The notes: generated from the letters alone by a model not told the origin. Counted from the stretch's first letter, positions 44,834-57,247 are shown. The stretch: 64,000 bases of DNA from Oidiodendron maius Zn (GCA_000827325.1 KN832871.1:1054001-1118000); one strand, 5' to 3'. Numbers and translations: made by a program.

Positions 44834-46044
44834 TCATGATGCCAATAAAGAAGTTCGTCTAGTATACAAATAAATCGCTAGTATGACCGTTGATGCGCCG
44901 AATATGAACTGTTGTATGTTAGCATTGCTCAGTTCGGCTAATTAAGGGATACTCGCGTTTATTGTGATTGAAGTTTCGAAGAAGTATACTTCAATCAAGA
45001 AGCTGAGGACAATACTGATGCTCACGGCAAAGTTCTTGACGATATTGTCCATTTTCGCAACGCACATAGCCACGGTAAGCCCACCTAGTACCTGAAGTAG
45101 GATTGTTATCCATACCAGCGGGTTGTAGCCAACGAAGAAGCCATTCTCTCGGACCACATGGCCGTCCTTGTATAGTACACCGAAGAAGAGGGCGGGGAAA
45201 AGCGAGTAGAACGACAGCTGCATATTTCGAGTCCATATCGAGACCGAGGCGGCCGAATCTTTCACAACTTTCTCGAAGTAAACGCCTGTCAATCCCGAGA
45301 TCACCGACGCTGCTGCCACGGCAGCGAAGCCTTTGGAAGCGTTCATAACTGGTTTCACAAGCCCATCTTTCTGAGCCCCACCATCTCGCGCGAAGAGCTT
45401 TCCTGGGATCTCCCAGTTGAGAAATTTTAGGAGCTCACTTGGTTCTGGGACCTGCACAATGGCAATCCCGAAAGCAAGGAGCACCAGTGCCAGCCAACGA
45501 CTGGAAGAGAGCTGTCTGCCTAGGAACTGCACGCTGAAAACAGCGGTGGTGAGGATTTTCAATTGGTAGTTGACCTGGAATGTCACGACATCGAGGTTGC
45601 TGATGGCCGTGTACAAAAGGGAGCTTTGCAGCGTGTAGAGGACTGCGGGGATGGTGAGTTTCCAGCTGTCGCCTGCAAATACCGACTTATACACATGTCT
45701 AAAACGGCGGATGATAGGAGACGCGGGCTGGGCGCGTGCTTGATCGTAGAGGGAGAAGGCAATGCTAACGACAAGCTTGATCACCTCGGCCAAGAAAATT
45801 GCGGTGGACGTGAGGTAGCGCTTCTTCCCTTCCACGGGCGTGACTCTCGTATAGTGCAAGGTCTAGAGGCGCATTAATCAGTTCTGCGAAGGTAGAGAGC
45901 GTCGGAGAGAACTCGTACCAATATCAGGGCGGAATTTTGGACGACCAGCTGAAATACATTAGCGGGCCATGTGCAAAGCCTGGAACCGACGCTTACAATG
46001 AGCAGGAAGATATATTTCTTGCCTGAGCCGGTGGATTTAGGCAT
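44834..46044 (-). CDS. UDP-galactose-type nucleotide-sugar transporter (SLC35A family)
   Basis: Golgi antiporter that brings UDP-sugar into the lumen. Four exons: 45997..46044, 45919..45948 (only 30 nt), 44957..45862 and 44834..44908; 352 aa with about 10 hydrophobic helices. Family motifs: LVVQNSALILTLHYTRV at the first helix, PAVLYTLQSSLLYTAISNLD, TFQVNYQLKILTTAVFSV and GLTGVYFEKVVKDS. The last intron (44909..44956) is GC-AG with donor GCGAGT; only this choice restores the conserved end SITINFIFGAST. Substrate could be UDP-galactose, UDP-GlcNAc or CMP-sugar-like; fungal members of this type usually carry UDP-galactose. Confidence 0.92.
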
Positions 46045-46488
46045 GTCAAGGTTATGTCGACGAAAGAGCCATGCCGAGATGCTGCGAGAGGAACGATGCT
46101 ACTAATGCCTTATCAGCACCTTTAGCGGTCTGGTTGGGTGGTATGTGGGAGAGCAGGAGTAAAAAAGCAGCGGTGCCGTGCGTGTCTTCAACGGGAAGCC
46201 ATTTGCCGGATCCCGCGAGTGACCTGGCACGGCCAGATAGCACGCGGAGAGCCCAGGTCAAATTCGTGTGCTTAGATTGAAGGCTGAGCATGGGTTACTA
46301 TTTGCAGTTCCCGTCCAGCCAGACCAGGATGCCATCAGTAAGCACGCCAGATACTACTCAACGCGGCTAGCCATGACCTGCACCGCGGCCTCAGAAACGG
46401 GGTCGCGAATGAGCAGCCACGGCCACGGATTCCTGTGCAATCTCTCTGCGAGAGAAAAGGAATCCCACAACCTCGACCACCTCCAAAT
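46045..46488. promoter_or_regulatory. Divergent promoter, nucleotide-sugar transporter / GPI12
   Basis: 444 bp between the divergent starts of two secretory-pathway glycosylation genes. No specific sites identified. Confidence 0.5.
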
Positions 46489-47539
46489 ATGGGCTCCCCA
46501 CGAGCCGCGCTCTCCCATCTGGTGTCGGTGATGCGCGCCCGTGGTGTTCGGCGTCTTCTGCTCACGCGCGTGCTCCCCGTCGTGCTGATCGTTCCGCTGT
46601 TGCTCCAGATATTGCTGGCAGATATCATAGGGAAGGACCCAAGACTGTTCCCGCCGGCGCTGCGACAGGCAAAGAACCTCCTCATTGTCACCGCCCATCC
46701 CGACGACGAGTGCTTGTTCTTTTCGCCGAGCGTCTTGGGCGTGCTTTCTGGCAACCCGGATATCACGGGCAGCCTCATCGTCCTCTCCACAGGTTAGCTT
46801 TGCTTCCTCTAAACCCTATACGCGTACTTCTGACGCCACGAAAGGTAATAATTATGGACTTGGAGAGACGAGAAAGAAGGAACTGCAAGGCTCGTGTGCT
46901 GCGCTGGGCATCGATCCCGCGCGATGTCTAGCTTTGGACAACGCAGAGCTTCAAGACAACCCCAAAGTGTGGTGGGATGAAGATGCCATTATCAGCGTAG
47001 TGAAGAAATATGTCAAGAAGTGGAATACAGATTTGGTATGTATTTTGCTGCTGTGTCGACCTGTACTTTTCACTGACGGCTTTTCAGATCATCACTTTTG
47101 ACAGCGGTGGCATCTCGGGTCACATTAATCACAGGGCAGTCAGTGCTGCCGTCAGGTACGAGGTCATATCTCTATGAACCTATCCAGTACTAAAGAGAAT
47201 CCAAGCAAATATGCAGCGACCGACGACCTGGCTCCAGCAACCTACGTCCTGTCGTCAGTGGGCCTCCTTCGCAAGTACACCTTGCTTGGCGATCTTCCCC
47301 TGACCGCTCTGCCGTTCACCTGGCGGATCATGGGAGCTCTATTGTCAAGGGGTAACGAGCAGGATGAGAGCTTCGATGATAAAGCTCTCCTAGCAAGTTC
47401 TTGGATGTCGTATTTGAAGACCAGACAAGCCTTCAGGTCTCACGAGAGCCAGTACTCGTGGGATCGGAATTTGTACATGATCCTCGCCCGGCAAGTCTGG
47501 TTTAATGATATAAGAAGGGTTCAGAAGGCGCAGATGTAA
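46489..47539 (+). CDS. GPI12: N-acetylglucosaminyl-phosphatidylinositol de-N-acetylase (PIG-L)
   Basis: Second enzyme of GPI-anchor synthesis, an ER zinc hydrolase. Exons 46489..46792, 46845..47035, 47088..47155 and 47206..47539; 298 aa. An N-terminal signal anchor (LPVVLIVPLLLQILLA) precedes the catalytic motif TAHPDDECLFFSP at about residues 67-79. GLGETRKKELQGSC and FDSGGISGHINHRA follow as in the family. The third intron is drawn as 50 nt (47156..47205) with branch TACTAAAG; a nearer acceptor at 47187 would leave a 32-nt intron, which is too short. The C-terminal SVGLLRKYT region is conserved. Confidence 0.93.
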
Positions 47540-49245
47540 AATTAAAAGAGTCTTCAATGCCGTCCATTTCACGTGCTACCCCCCACCCGCTCACACACCT
47601 CCCATTACCTAGGTACGCATTGACCTGGATCTTAGCCTCAAGTCCAATCTAGGTAGCACGACTGACAGTCCGCTCAGCCCAGCTCAGCGCACACCACACA
47701 GCACAGCAAGGCACCCGCGACAGCAAATAGCATGTCATGCGCCGTCGTTCTGATTCGCGGGCCATGACACACGCGAATTACGGAGTAAAGTCCACATCGA
47801 AAATCCCGGCACGCGAACATCCTTGTCGATCAGCGCAAAAAAAAAAAGCTTGTACTGCGCTGTACTGTTCCCTATTTGAGCTCTTCGGCTAGTGATATGC
47901 GGACGGAATAATTTGATAGCAATACTCTGCTGCCTGATCCCCGCCCGCGGAAGAGAGTACAGAGGTGCTGCAGACTGGCGGAGGACGACAGAAATGGATG
48001 CAATTCGCGACACAATGCCGCTCCCCTCTCAGCTCTAATTGTTACTGCTCTGTGGCGTTGCAAGAGAAGGTTTCAGCTGTTGGGGGCCGTGCCGTTTCCA
48101 ACATCCAGGCCTATGTTGTATTATGCTCGGCCATGGACCGGGGTCTGGATCCCTGAGGCAGTGCCGAAGGAATTGGCGGCATTGCTGACCTAACCCCAAC
48201 AGTTCAAAGGAGCAGCTCCATAATGAAATGATGCAAGGTGCCTCGTACAAAAGAGATCTTTCTTACTCACACCGTCGTTGAAATTGATCGCCCCAAATCC
48301 AGGAAGATCCCTTTACGCGGAAGAGCAAGCACGGCATGGCACCACCAAGTGGCACACGACCTATGGAGTGCGCCGACATGTGGTAAGCGATGACCTTTAA
48401 CCGGGGGTCGAGTGGCTCAAGAAAAAGCACTTCCGAGCGGTGCGAATTTCCAATGTCGGGGGTCGACCAACAGCTGGAGGCGGAGGACATAGGATTAGCA
48501 GATTAGCATACTGACGTGAGAAGCAATTTCATGTGGTTGGGAGGCTGTTCATTATGGCTTGGTACGGTTCAGGCCGGGGGACAGAAGGAACTGTGGCTTT
48601 GCGAAGCCCCCTATCCTGAGACAGCACGAGTACCCTGGCCATACTAGCCACAGGGCTCTGCTGACGGTGGTAGCCCCAACGGGTTGGAAAAGCGACCAAA
48701 ACCGAGCACAAGCACGCCTTATTGGGGACACGGTTGGCAGGTCCAAGAAGCCTATCTGTTGGCATGTCGGATTGAGGAAATTGCGCCTCTCCGGGGGGTT
48801 CCCATCATACGATCGGAGCAATAAGAGAGCCTTTGCTGACCGTCGACCCAGGCAGCGTTCCATAGTCCTCATGGAGATCATTCTTTCCCCGGTCTTGGGC
48901 CAGCATGGGGGCTTAGCGGTAGACTTGAATAGATTAGCACATAGGAGCAGCTCATATTACTTGCCAGCCCGTATTTCGTAGCACAAGCGCCAGTCTCAGC
49001 GTCGGGCAGAGGCCCACGGCAGTCTGGATCATGTGCCTCACCCCTACCCGGGCCAGGTATAATGTCGCTGCCTGAGTTATTTCTGAACAATGCAGCCAGC
49101 TGCAGTTCTCTCATATTCCGAGCTATCCGCCTGCGTGAATCCTCGAATACTTACTCTTTCTCGTTCCTTCGCGATACACAGCTGTTCCTTTTAGAAATAT
49201 CTCCTTTCTTTGTCTGGACCATTGGGGATCGGCCGTGCACTGGCC
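47540..49245. other. 1.7-kb intergenic region
   Basis: No supported gene. A poly-A run lies near 47838. Overlapping frames on both strands between 48240 and 49110 show no conserved motif. The right part is the promoter of the GT32 gene. Confidence 0.5.
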
Positions 49246-50419
49246 ATGGCCCTTCAATCGTTCCTGCTACGGCCCAACGGCAAGATCTGGTTGACCATCG
49301 TCCTCATCGTTCTCTTCACCCTCATCTACTTCCGCGCTCTCATTCACCTGAGTCTCGTAACCGCTGCTCTGCCAATCACATGGCTATCCTCGTCGGATTT
49401 CTTCATCTCTCAAGAGCGGGACAACTTCGACGTGACTTTTGCAAATTATTCAGTCGACCAACAGTCGTCACTCCCTGGGTACCCTGACCTGATTCCTCCA
49501 GTCCTGCATCAGATTTCTCTGGGCAGCGCCGGACCGAAGGCGGACTGGCTGGAAGCGCGGAACCACTGCCTACAGCACCACGTAGGATGGGATGCGCATT
49601 TCTGGACGGATGAGAACGCGAGCGCGTTCGTGGCAGAAAAGTTCCCTCACATGAAAGAGATGTGGGAAGGGTATCGGTATCCAATCCAAAAGGTCGATGC
49701 GCTGCGGTACATGGTGCTGTACGAGTATGGTGGTATGTGTGTTCCACAGTCTATTCATTGCGTCACTAATACGGGGCAGGCATCGTCTTGGATATGGACC
49801 TCGATTGTAGGCGATCCATGGGCCCCCTCCGAAGATTCGGGTTTGTAGCCCCAGCTGCGCACCCCGTCGGCTTCTCGAATGGGATGATGCTGGCCAGCAA
49901 ACGGCATCCGTTCGTACGTGAACTTGTGCGCAACCTCCCACGGTTCAACATAAACTGGTTCGGGCTCCCATATGCCACCGTGATGTTCAGTACCGGGTGC
50001 CATTATGCGTCGTAAGTCCCGCCCATGTTGTTTACAGTACCCTGCCCTAACCGCTATCTAGGGTCATCCATACGTTGCAGAAGAACAGATCTGACCTCAG
50101 AATCCTTACCGGCTCCAAAGACGCCCCAAATATACATCGCCTGAATGGCGATGTCGTGACCCCACTCTTCCATCACCTCGGAGCGTCGTCGTGGCACTCG
50201 TTCGACGCAGCCCTAATCGTGTCTTTGGGCAGAATCGACAGGGGAGCGTGGATCCGTGGTGTTGGGTTTGTACTTTTCGTATGCGCTCTGGGAGTTATTG
50301 TCTGGGAGGGCATGCTACGCCTGCGCCTGAAGCGCCACAGAGTCTCGTCGACCGGGAGATCGCGCAGCCCAGATGCTGCGTCGTTGGATGGATCTGACGG
50401 GAGCTTTAAAAGAGCATAA
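49246..50419 (+). CDS. GT32 DXD glycosyltransferase (MIPC synthase / Och1-like)
   Basis: Golgi type II membrane glycosyltransferase. Exons 49246..49732, 49780..50011 and 50062..50419; 358 aa. N-terminal anchor WLTIVLIVLFTLIYF; VLHQISLG and WDAHFWTDENA are the GT32 acceptor-side blocks. IQKVDALRYMVLYEYGGIVLDMDLD carries the DXD metal site across intron 1, and GFSNGMMLASKRHPF follows. A second hydrophobic stretch (FVLFVCALGVIVW) lies near the C-terminus, as in the catalytic subunits of mannosyl-inositol-phosphorylceramide synthases (SUR1/CSH1), so that subgroup is preferred over Och1. Confidence 0.9.
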
Positions 50420-51989
50420 CGGCATGAGTTCCGGTTCTGGCGTTGGTGGACTGCATTGTTAGCGAAGGAGTTCATATCTGAGGGCTGCAAAATTGGGATA
50501 GCAGTGTATTTGGGTCCGGCCGTACCTGTTTTCTCTCGGCCAGTGTATACCATGCATAGCAAAATACAAGTATAATCTTCTCACTCTCGTCTCGTCTCCT
50601 TTCCTGCTTCCTGCGGTCGTCCAGTTCCCCCTGCCCAGTGTTTCCGCGGCCCTCAGCACCGTACGATGGGATGTCGTCTCCTTTTGAGCTTGCTGGGTTC
50701 ATGTCCCACGTGGGAAATCCCCACATCATGATGTCTTGGCATGCATCACTATCCGCAGATCTCAGTCGTCCAAAGTTTTAAGCTTAAGCCCAAAAACCGC
50801 TTTGCAGGGGATTTATGCCTGGGTGGTTTGGTTGTTTGGGCGCTGGCGTCGTTCGTTCCCGAAAGGCCGCGTCAGCTCCTCCCTCCCAGGAAACCACATT
50901 CCTTGCAGACTCCGCATCTCGCAACATCACTTACATTGAGCAGCCCGACATCGATGATGTCCTCAAGATAATGTATATTTATTTTGCTGACCTGTTTTCA
51001 TCCTCCTGTCTCGCGCTGCGAACCGCCGGGTCTGTCGATATTCCATGTCCTATCGAGACGAAAGACTGTCTATGATGCCCCACAGCGTCCCCTTATCTTA
51101 CGCCTTAGCGGGCCAGCGTGGGCTCCCTGGTGTGTAGGACTCCAAGGATATACTCGCGTGTGCTGTCGCAAAGCCAAGAGGTTCAATATCACATCGCAAG
51201 AGCTTTTTGAGGTAGGATTTGCATTATAGGCGAGTATGTGGTGATGATGGTTGACTCGTTCCCTATCAAAAGCCGCTGCATTTATTCCTAACCTCTACTG
51301 ATTACAAGTCCTCAATTGATAGATGATGAATGATAACTCTTTCCCGTTACCACATCTCACAGCATAACCCTTGCTTCAATACGAGGATCCTTAGCATGAA
51401 TACAGATCGCGACCCTCCCTCCTCCCATCCTAGCTGGGAGCTGTATGCGGCCTTTAATATTGGCTCCCGAAAGCCCTCCGCCCCTCTTCGCGCAACAGGA
51501 CTAGCTCGAGTGCTATACAATTCAACTTAAATTTGTGGAGGCGACATACTGGACTTGAACTGTGATAGGAGGCGTAATAGGGAACTTGGGTACGACATAC
51601 GAAGTTGCAGCAACCAGCAATACTTTGCTGCAAAACGAAAGCTCGACCCCCATTTACGACTTAAGAAACTCTTGCATTGAAAAGAGATATATGGGCGAAT
51701 TTCATCCTATCTTGTGCTCATGCCAGGACTCAATTGGAGCTGTACCCCAACATCTGACCACTACAAATGCGTTTTAAGGTCCGATCATGTGGAATCATAT
51801 TTTAACACACAACTTCACCTTGGCAAATAGCACTTCGTGTGACAACGTTTTGGTTCAAGCATCCTTGGTAATCTACGCTTCAGAGCTTAGTTGCTCCTGG
51901 GCCTCTTCAAAGCCTCACTTCTAGCAATTGCAACCCTTGTTCTCTTACCCAAGGCCTACAAAGGGATTGTCAGTACACAGATCCTAATA
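50420..51989. other. Gene-poor region before decayed MFS gene
   Basis: 1.57 kb without a supported gene. Contains the 12-base palindrome TCCCACGTGGGA (50704..50715, an E-box-like core). Small frames, such as 51562..51777, have no family features. Confidence 0.5.
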
Positions 51990-53700
51990 AAACAGCTACC
52001 GAGGACATTGAATACCGCTAGAACTCCATCCCTCTCTAGCCAGTCGTTGACCAAATATAACATACTAAGGGTCAGAGATTTCAAACATAAAATAGCTACC
52101 ACGGTTGTGCACTGTAAGTGTAAACTCTGCAAATGATGAGGAAGAGTTTTTGTACGTTTTTCTCCCAGAGTGTCTCGTGTGAGTCAATCACATAAGCATA
52201 CACGCAAGGCGCGGCAAACGACATTGCTATATCGGCAATCCCAAAGGTAAAGCACTACCCCGCTCCAGTGAGTCTGATAATGTACGGAAGCACCAAAACC
52301 AAAGAATCTAGTTATGCCAAAGATTAGGACACTACTCATCAGGCCAACCTGAATTTACGTTCGCATATGTCACCGTTCCTCTTGGTCAATATCTGGCAGG
52401 TGTAGTCTTTCAACGGTCCGGCCACCACTTCCCCTACGAGGGTTAATATGGATAGCTATATACTTACGAAGCCGACTTGAGAGACGGTAAAGTTGTATGG
52501 TTGAAGTGTGAATATGACAGCATACACGACACTGAACGGCACGATCCACGTAAGAGTTGTTCTATAAATCAGAAATGCCCATAGTACAACTGGGGTACAA
52601 GAAAAGTACAAAAAGGCGAAGTAAGAGTCTCCTAAAAGAAGTATCTGAATATGCCAACTATAGAATCGGAGGCTTCTCAGATATGAACCTTTCTGTTCGG
52701 TTGATTCAATCTCGACGATACCATTAGGAGCCAGGTCAACCTACCGCTGTGTACTGCGGAATATACATTTCTCTCTAATCGACGACTGAAAGATCGTTCG
52801 CTAAAATCGTTCCTCAACTGAGATACGATTATATGCAGTTTTTGGCACGACTAACACGGCGAGGAAGAGGAAGAAATCAAAGATAATGACACGTACCTTG
52901 AATGTCCACTGCCGGCAGATATGCTACCAGAGAGGTATGTCAGAAGAGCCTTTGGAGTCAGAGAGCTATTTAGTAGACAATTAACTGGATAATATATCTC
53001 ATTGTCTTGCTTCCACTTGGGACGCCACAGAGGAGATGAAGATTCAGGCGGCAATCCTGGTACCTCTCTAATGCACGAAGTATAGATCTCCAACTGTACA
53101 CTGCACAAGAACCTCGTACGGAGCTATACCAAACCCAGACACATTTCGACCAACAAGCAAAGAACTATAGCTCTCTGCATATACTTCCCAGAGACTGAAA
53201 GCGAACATGATGATACTGACGACGATGAAGACTGGTCATCTTCTTTACTATGCGATTGGCAATAAATAAAGAGAGTCAATGGTGAGAATGAACCATGCGG
53301 TTGACGGTGAGAGCGTGTTCACACTGGTTCCAAGCTGGCCGGCGATTTGTACAAACCATGCTGATAACATGGGCCCGGACACTCCCATCACAGCTGAGAA
53401 CAGGGCTGCGATGAGTTAGTACTGCATCTTTCTTCCAAATTGGCGTCTGTATTGACTAGTCTGATCATCTTATGAGAGTATGCGTACACACGTTTAATGA
53501 TCGTGTGGAGAATCTGATGGCTGCGGCACTAAAATAACATGTGATTGCTGTCCCTTTCTGTGCTTCCAAAGTTCTCGGGAATTTGCTCACATTTTCGTCG
53601 TATATCAGCCTGGTCATTCATGCAAGCTTATATTTAACTATCAGCCTTTTCCTACAGTCTAGCATGGAATACATCTCACCTGTACTGGGAGCAATCTCCA
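51990..53700 (-). pseudogene. Decayed MFS transporter gene
   Basis: Minus-strand translations fall in MFS order but with stops and frame changes: GVSGPMLSAWFVQIAGQL (about 53350), VGRNVSGFGIAPYEVLVQ and GDLYFVH followed by a TAG then RGTRIA (about 53070-53150), a QWTFK end at a splice donor near 52895, PKTAYNR (about 52830), VVLWAFLIYRTTLTWIVPFS (about 52540-52600), VSQVGFVS, GEVVAGPLKDYTCQILTKRNG (about 52400) and GIADIAMSFAALRVYAYVIDS (about 52200). These are the landmarks of a 12-helix fungal drug/secondary-metabolite type transporter. The stops I read include TAG and TGA where the family has Gln or Arg, fitting C-to-T decay. Confidence 0.8.
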
Positions 53701-54539
53701 TAGAGTGATCATCGATAATGCCAACCCCTAAGTTGAAAGCATTTAGAAATCGAACCGAAATTTTGTGGGAACGAAATTCTTTCTATTTGGCCATTGCAGC
53801 CTCCAGATCAGATAAGTGAAATGGATTAGTTACGTGGTGTTCTGCCAAGAAATATGGCTTGAACAAGGCAGCTATACTGGAGTGGCACAGGCTGTGTGAT
53901 GCCAGACAATGTGCTGCTCTGGATTTGCTCGGAGACATGGCTCAGTGAATAATCAATCACTGGCAAAAGCAGCGTGGGGAACGTTCCGAGACTTAAATAT
54001 ACCATCCAATGTCGGGCACATAAAAGCGATATTTATATTCAACCCTGACATATATCACACAAGAATATTATCGTACATCATGGCGTGAAAGTCAGAGGCT
54101 CGAAGAGACGCTACCATAAAGCTGTTAATATATATTGATATCTATCCATCCTTACTCCCGCTACCATTCCAGAACGGCTCTCTTCTTTGACAGCTAGGGA
54201 AAATGTCGTACGACTACCTATTTCTGTAACTTGGGTTATCATCGTAGTGGGGGGGTTCAAGCCTCACTGCAGCCGTTGAATGCTATTGAAAGGTCCACTC
54301 GGTCGAGGTCCTTGGGTCATACCCAGGGCTGAAGATCCTTGACGATATCATAAGCTTCGCTTCTAAGTCGGGAAAAATCTTCCAACGCTGGCCGCGTATC
54401 ATTGCAAAACTTGACCCCATGATCCATTAGAGGGGTGGCCTACTCTGAAGAGCACTCTCGGAGAAACTCCTTTCAAGCAGACAAGGAAAGCAGATGACAG
54501 AGTATTGGACAACTAGGTATTTGTGTGCGAACTCAGGGT
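53701..54539. other. AT-rich degenerate DNA
   Basis: No gene supported. It may hold the lost 5' end of the dead MFS gene (left) and of the relic frame (right). Confidence 0.5.
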
Positions 54540-55460
54540 TATAAAAGAAGGGCTACATAAACTATAGAGTCTTACCTAACTTAGGAACTAAAGACCCCTA
54601 GAAATGATATATAGCCCTATAAATCTGGAAGCTTTAAACCCCCTGAGAGAAGTTGATACAGGTATCTGGCTTATAAGAATATAAGGTAAAGGTGAGAGAT
54701 ATGTTATAGGCCTGTATATTATCAAGGAAGTCGCTGCGCTATAGGCTTATACTATCAAAAAGCTCCTACAAAACATAATAGAGGGTTCTAGACTATAGGT
54801 AAATCGATATCACCCTGTAAACAGCAGTTTATTGACTCCTTTAGCCACTGTAAGGCCCTACAATATCCACACTGATCTCTTATATATCCAATATCATGTG
54901 GCGGCTTATTCTGAAGCCTGGTTATAAAGGCAGAGGCACCTGGTACGCATATACGGCGTGGTATTCGGGAGGGAGGTCGAGGCTGGACGGGCTGTAAAGC
55001 TTGCTATGGAGTAGATCGAGAAGGAGAGGCTACCAAAGGTTCACCTAAAGGCTCCGTAACAACCTGTATATGATCCAAATCCAGTCAAACAGGTAAAGGA
55101 GGTACTATAGCAGCTGCAGAAGGGGGTTCTTCGAATATTGTAAAGCTCCGGGCGCGTTTTGCAGCTCGAATAGCCTCTAGGCCCACCTATACAGCCGTAT
55201 AGGCAGCAGAGCGGTACGTCTGCAGGGGCGTATTAGGGTCTAATTCCTGTAAAGCAAGTCGATTTTGAGCACTTTAGCCCTAAATAAGGTTAGTATTGGC
55301 TAGAAGACGTATATAACACATACTGAACAGGTAATACATGTCCTATACCGGCTACTGTTCTAATCCAGTCAAAAGTCAGAAACAGGTTGATACTGGCTGT
55401 ATATAGTGCAGACCTCTAGTGGTGAGGGAGTAAGAGGATCCATATTACAGGTTGTATCAC
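54540..55460 (+). pseudogene. RIP-like relic of an unidentified repeat-encoded protein
   Basis: A single plus-strand reading frame keeps sensible protein for about 290 codons (for example INLEALNPLREVDTGIWLIR, GVVFGREVEAGRAVKLAME, IEKERLPKVHLKAP, QLQKGVLRIL, VKQVDFEHFSPK), interrupted by at least a dozen TAA or TAG codons and at most one or two TGA. CAA and CAG becoming TAA and TAG is the CpA-to-TpA change produced by repeat-induced point mutation. The GC content and Gln-poor remainder fit. The family is not recognised; a transposon gene is likely because the process targets repeats. Confidence 0.7.
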
Positions 55461-57247
55461 ACTCTAATAGGCCGAAAAACAAGCGTATAGTAATAATTTG
55501 TAGGTTCGTGAGGTCGAATTTGGTTGGTGGTTAGTGGTTAGTTGGTGTTGAGGCTCGAAAAAATCAGCCAATACCTGTAGCGAGCCACCCTCCAGTGTTA
55601 CGTAAGCTAGCGTTTCGGCCGTAAAATCACGTGCAGGATAAATTTACGACTTACGGTTACGGAGTTCGGATCACGTGAATGTATTTTTCGTCGGTAAAAC
55701 TTCGGAGGTAGTTTTTCAGTATATCTTACGAAGTATAAGATGCTTACAATGGGTTCGGGGTCAAATGACGGAAACGAGTGATGCTTATCACAGGTCCTTG
55801 CGAGCTGAAAAATGCACTTGGAGATGAATTCTTCAAGTGACGGCATGTGCTTGCTTTGATGGGAAAGTGAGATCACTGTTAAGCGTAATAGATAAATAAG
55901 TGAGGTATGTGAAGGTCGGGTGATCGGTTACGGTCAGGCACCGGTCCCTTTCCATAAACCCCAGATTACCTAATCTCTCCGCTTGGTGCCTGAGGTATTA
56001 AGTAATAAATGGATGCCCGGGGCTATCATCGACACCAGAACAGGCACATCTTGGATAGACGGAGGAGATGAGGACAGCTCAAAATCTCACAGACTTACCG
56101 GCTGTAAAATGGATTTGCAAGTGCTCACCCTTTTCGGTGCAAACTCAGACGATCCCTACGAGATCCTGCACAGAGATCTAATTGGGTCCGGTACAGATCT
56201 CGCTCATCTCAATTTCAGCTTTCGAGGGGGAGTAGCACCGCTCTAGCTGCGTGACTAGCACCCATCGTTCATACATTAACACTTACGGCGGCTGTGCTCG
56301 TGACTCTCAATTCTGCAGGAGTTGCTGTCTCCCTCTCCACATGTCCAGCGAGCAGCTTTCTGCCAGGTCCAGCAGGAACGATGAGGCTCTCCCCCTCACT
56401 CTCAATTTCCGCAGCGAAGCGTCATCTAAAGAAGCCTCAAAGAGGCTTTCAGAGCCGCTTATACTCACGCCACGCCTGCTCGGCCCGAGATGTGCCTCGT
56501 CTACTCGTCCGTGGCAGCGAGATCCCACGCAGCTAAAATCTTGTGACGTCACACGTTCCGGGAATACCGCTCTGCCTTTTGCCGTACGGCAGTTCCGCAT
56601 TTGGCCATGGGAATTGGTGGAAATCCTGTACCATCATCTGCAAATCTTAGTCTCTTACGTCAATGCCGGAGCCGCCATCCCGCATCGGTGGGAGTCTTGA
56701 CGGTGACCTTCCAGAGATCATCCTTCCATTTCTGCTTCAGATTAGAATCAGATCTTCGCCACTCGTGTCCTGCAGAGCGACGAACTCATCAATCGTTCGG
56801 ATGCCTTGATTCGTAGTGGGCGGCAGGACTGTCAGCACTGCTGCGACCTGAAAATTCTGCGGTGATGAGCTCTGTGTTCACTGTTGCCCGGAACTGGTTA
56901 AGAGTCTAAACCCACTAAAGCTGTCTCCACTAACTCAGGTGGCACCAGTTCAAGATCAAATGTGCATCCATGTCTAAGGTTGGTATGGATTCCTACTCCA
57001 CCCAGGTGTGAGGGGGTATATATATACCCCACCTCGCCCCTGTTGTGTCACCTTATTCTTATATAATTCTATGTCTTCGCTCTCAATTCATGTCTAAAAC
57101 TTTACAGGATTCTTTGAGAGCCTTGAATTAGACGGTGTATTTCTGGCATCTCCTACTCCGTAAGCTCCTCAGACAATCCTCCATCTTCCCTTTCGCTAGG
57201 GATAAAGCAGCAATCAACGGTGGAGTTATTCATCCCCGATAGCCACC
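55461..57247. other. Intergenic, 5' of DHA1-type MFS gene
   Basis: 1.8 kb with no firm gene. A plus-strand frame ending at 56246 (about 78 codons from the ATG near 56012) and one at 56251-56700 are open but show no family signature. Upstream control sequence of the 57248 gene should lie at the right end. Confidence 0.45.
56542..56553. promoter_or_regulatory. CRE-like palindrome TGTGACGTCACA
   Basis: Perfect 12-base palindrome containing TGACGTCA, the ATF/CREB bZIP site, about 700 bp upstream of the MFS start at 57248. A second TGACGTCA lies at 59436..59443, 3' of the same gene. Binding is not shown. Confidence 0.4.

Noticed and set aside
47156-47187. 32-nt intron in GPI12
   Set aside because: Too short for splicing; the acceptor at 47205 gives a 50-nt intron with a TACTAAAG branch and keeps phase.
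48240-49110. Overlapping ORFs of 75-140 aa on both strands
   Set aside because: No motif, no splice structure, composition like intergenic DNA.
56251-56700. 149-aa plus-strand ORF with overlapping frames on both strands
   Set aside because: Several overlapping long frames of similar length suggest GC-rich non-coding DNA; no domain recognised.
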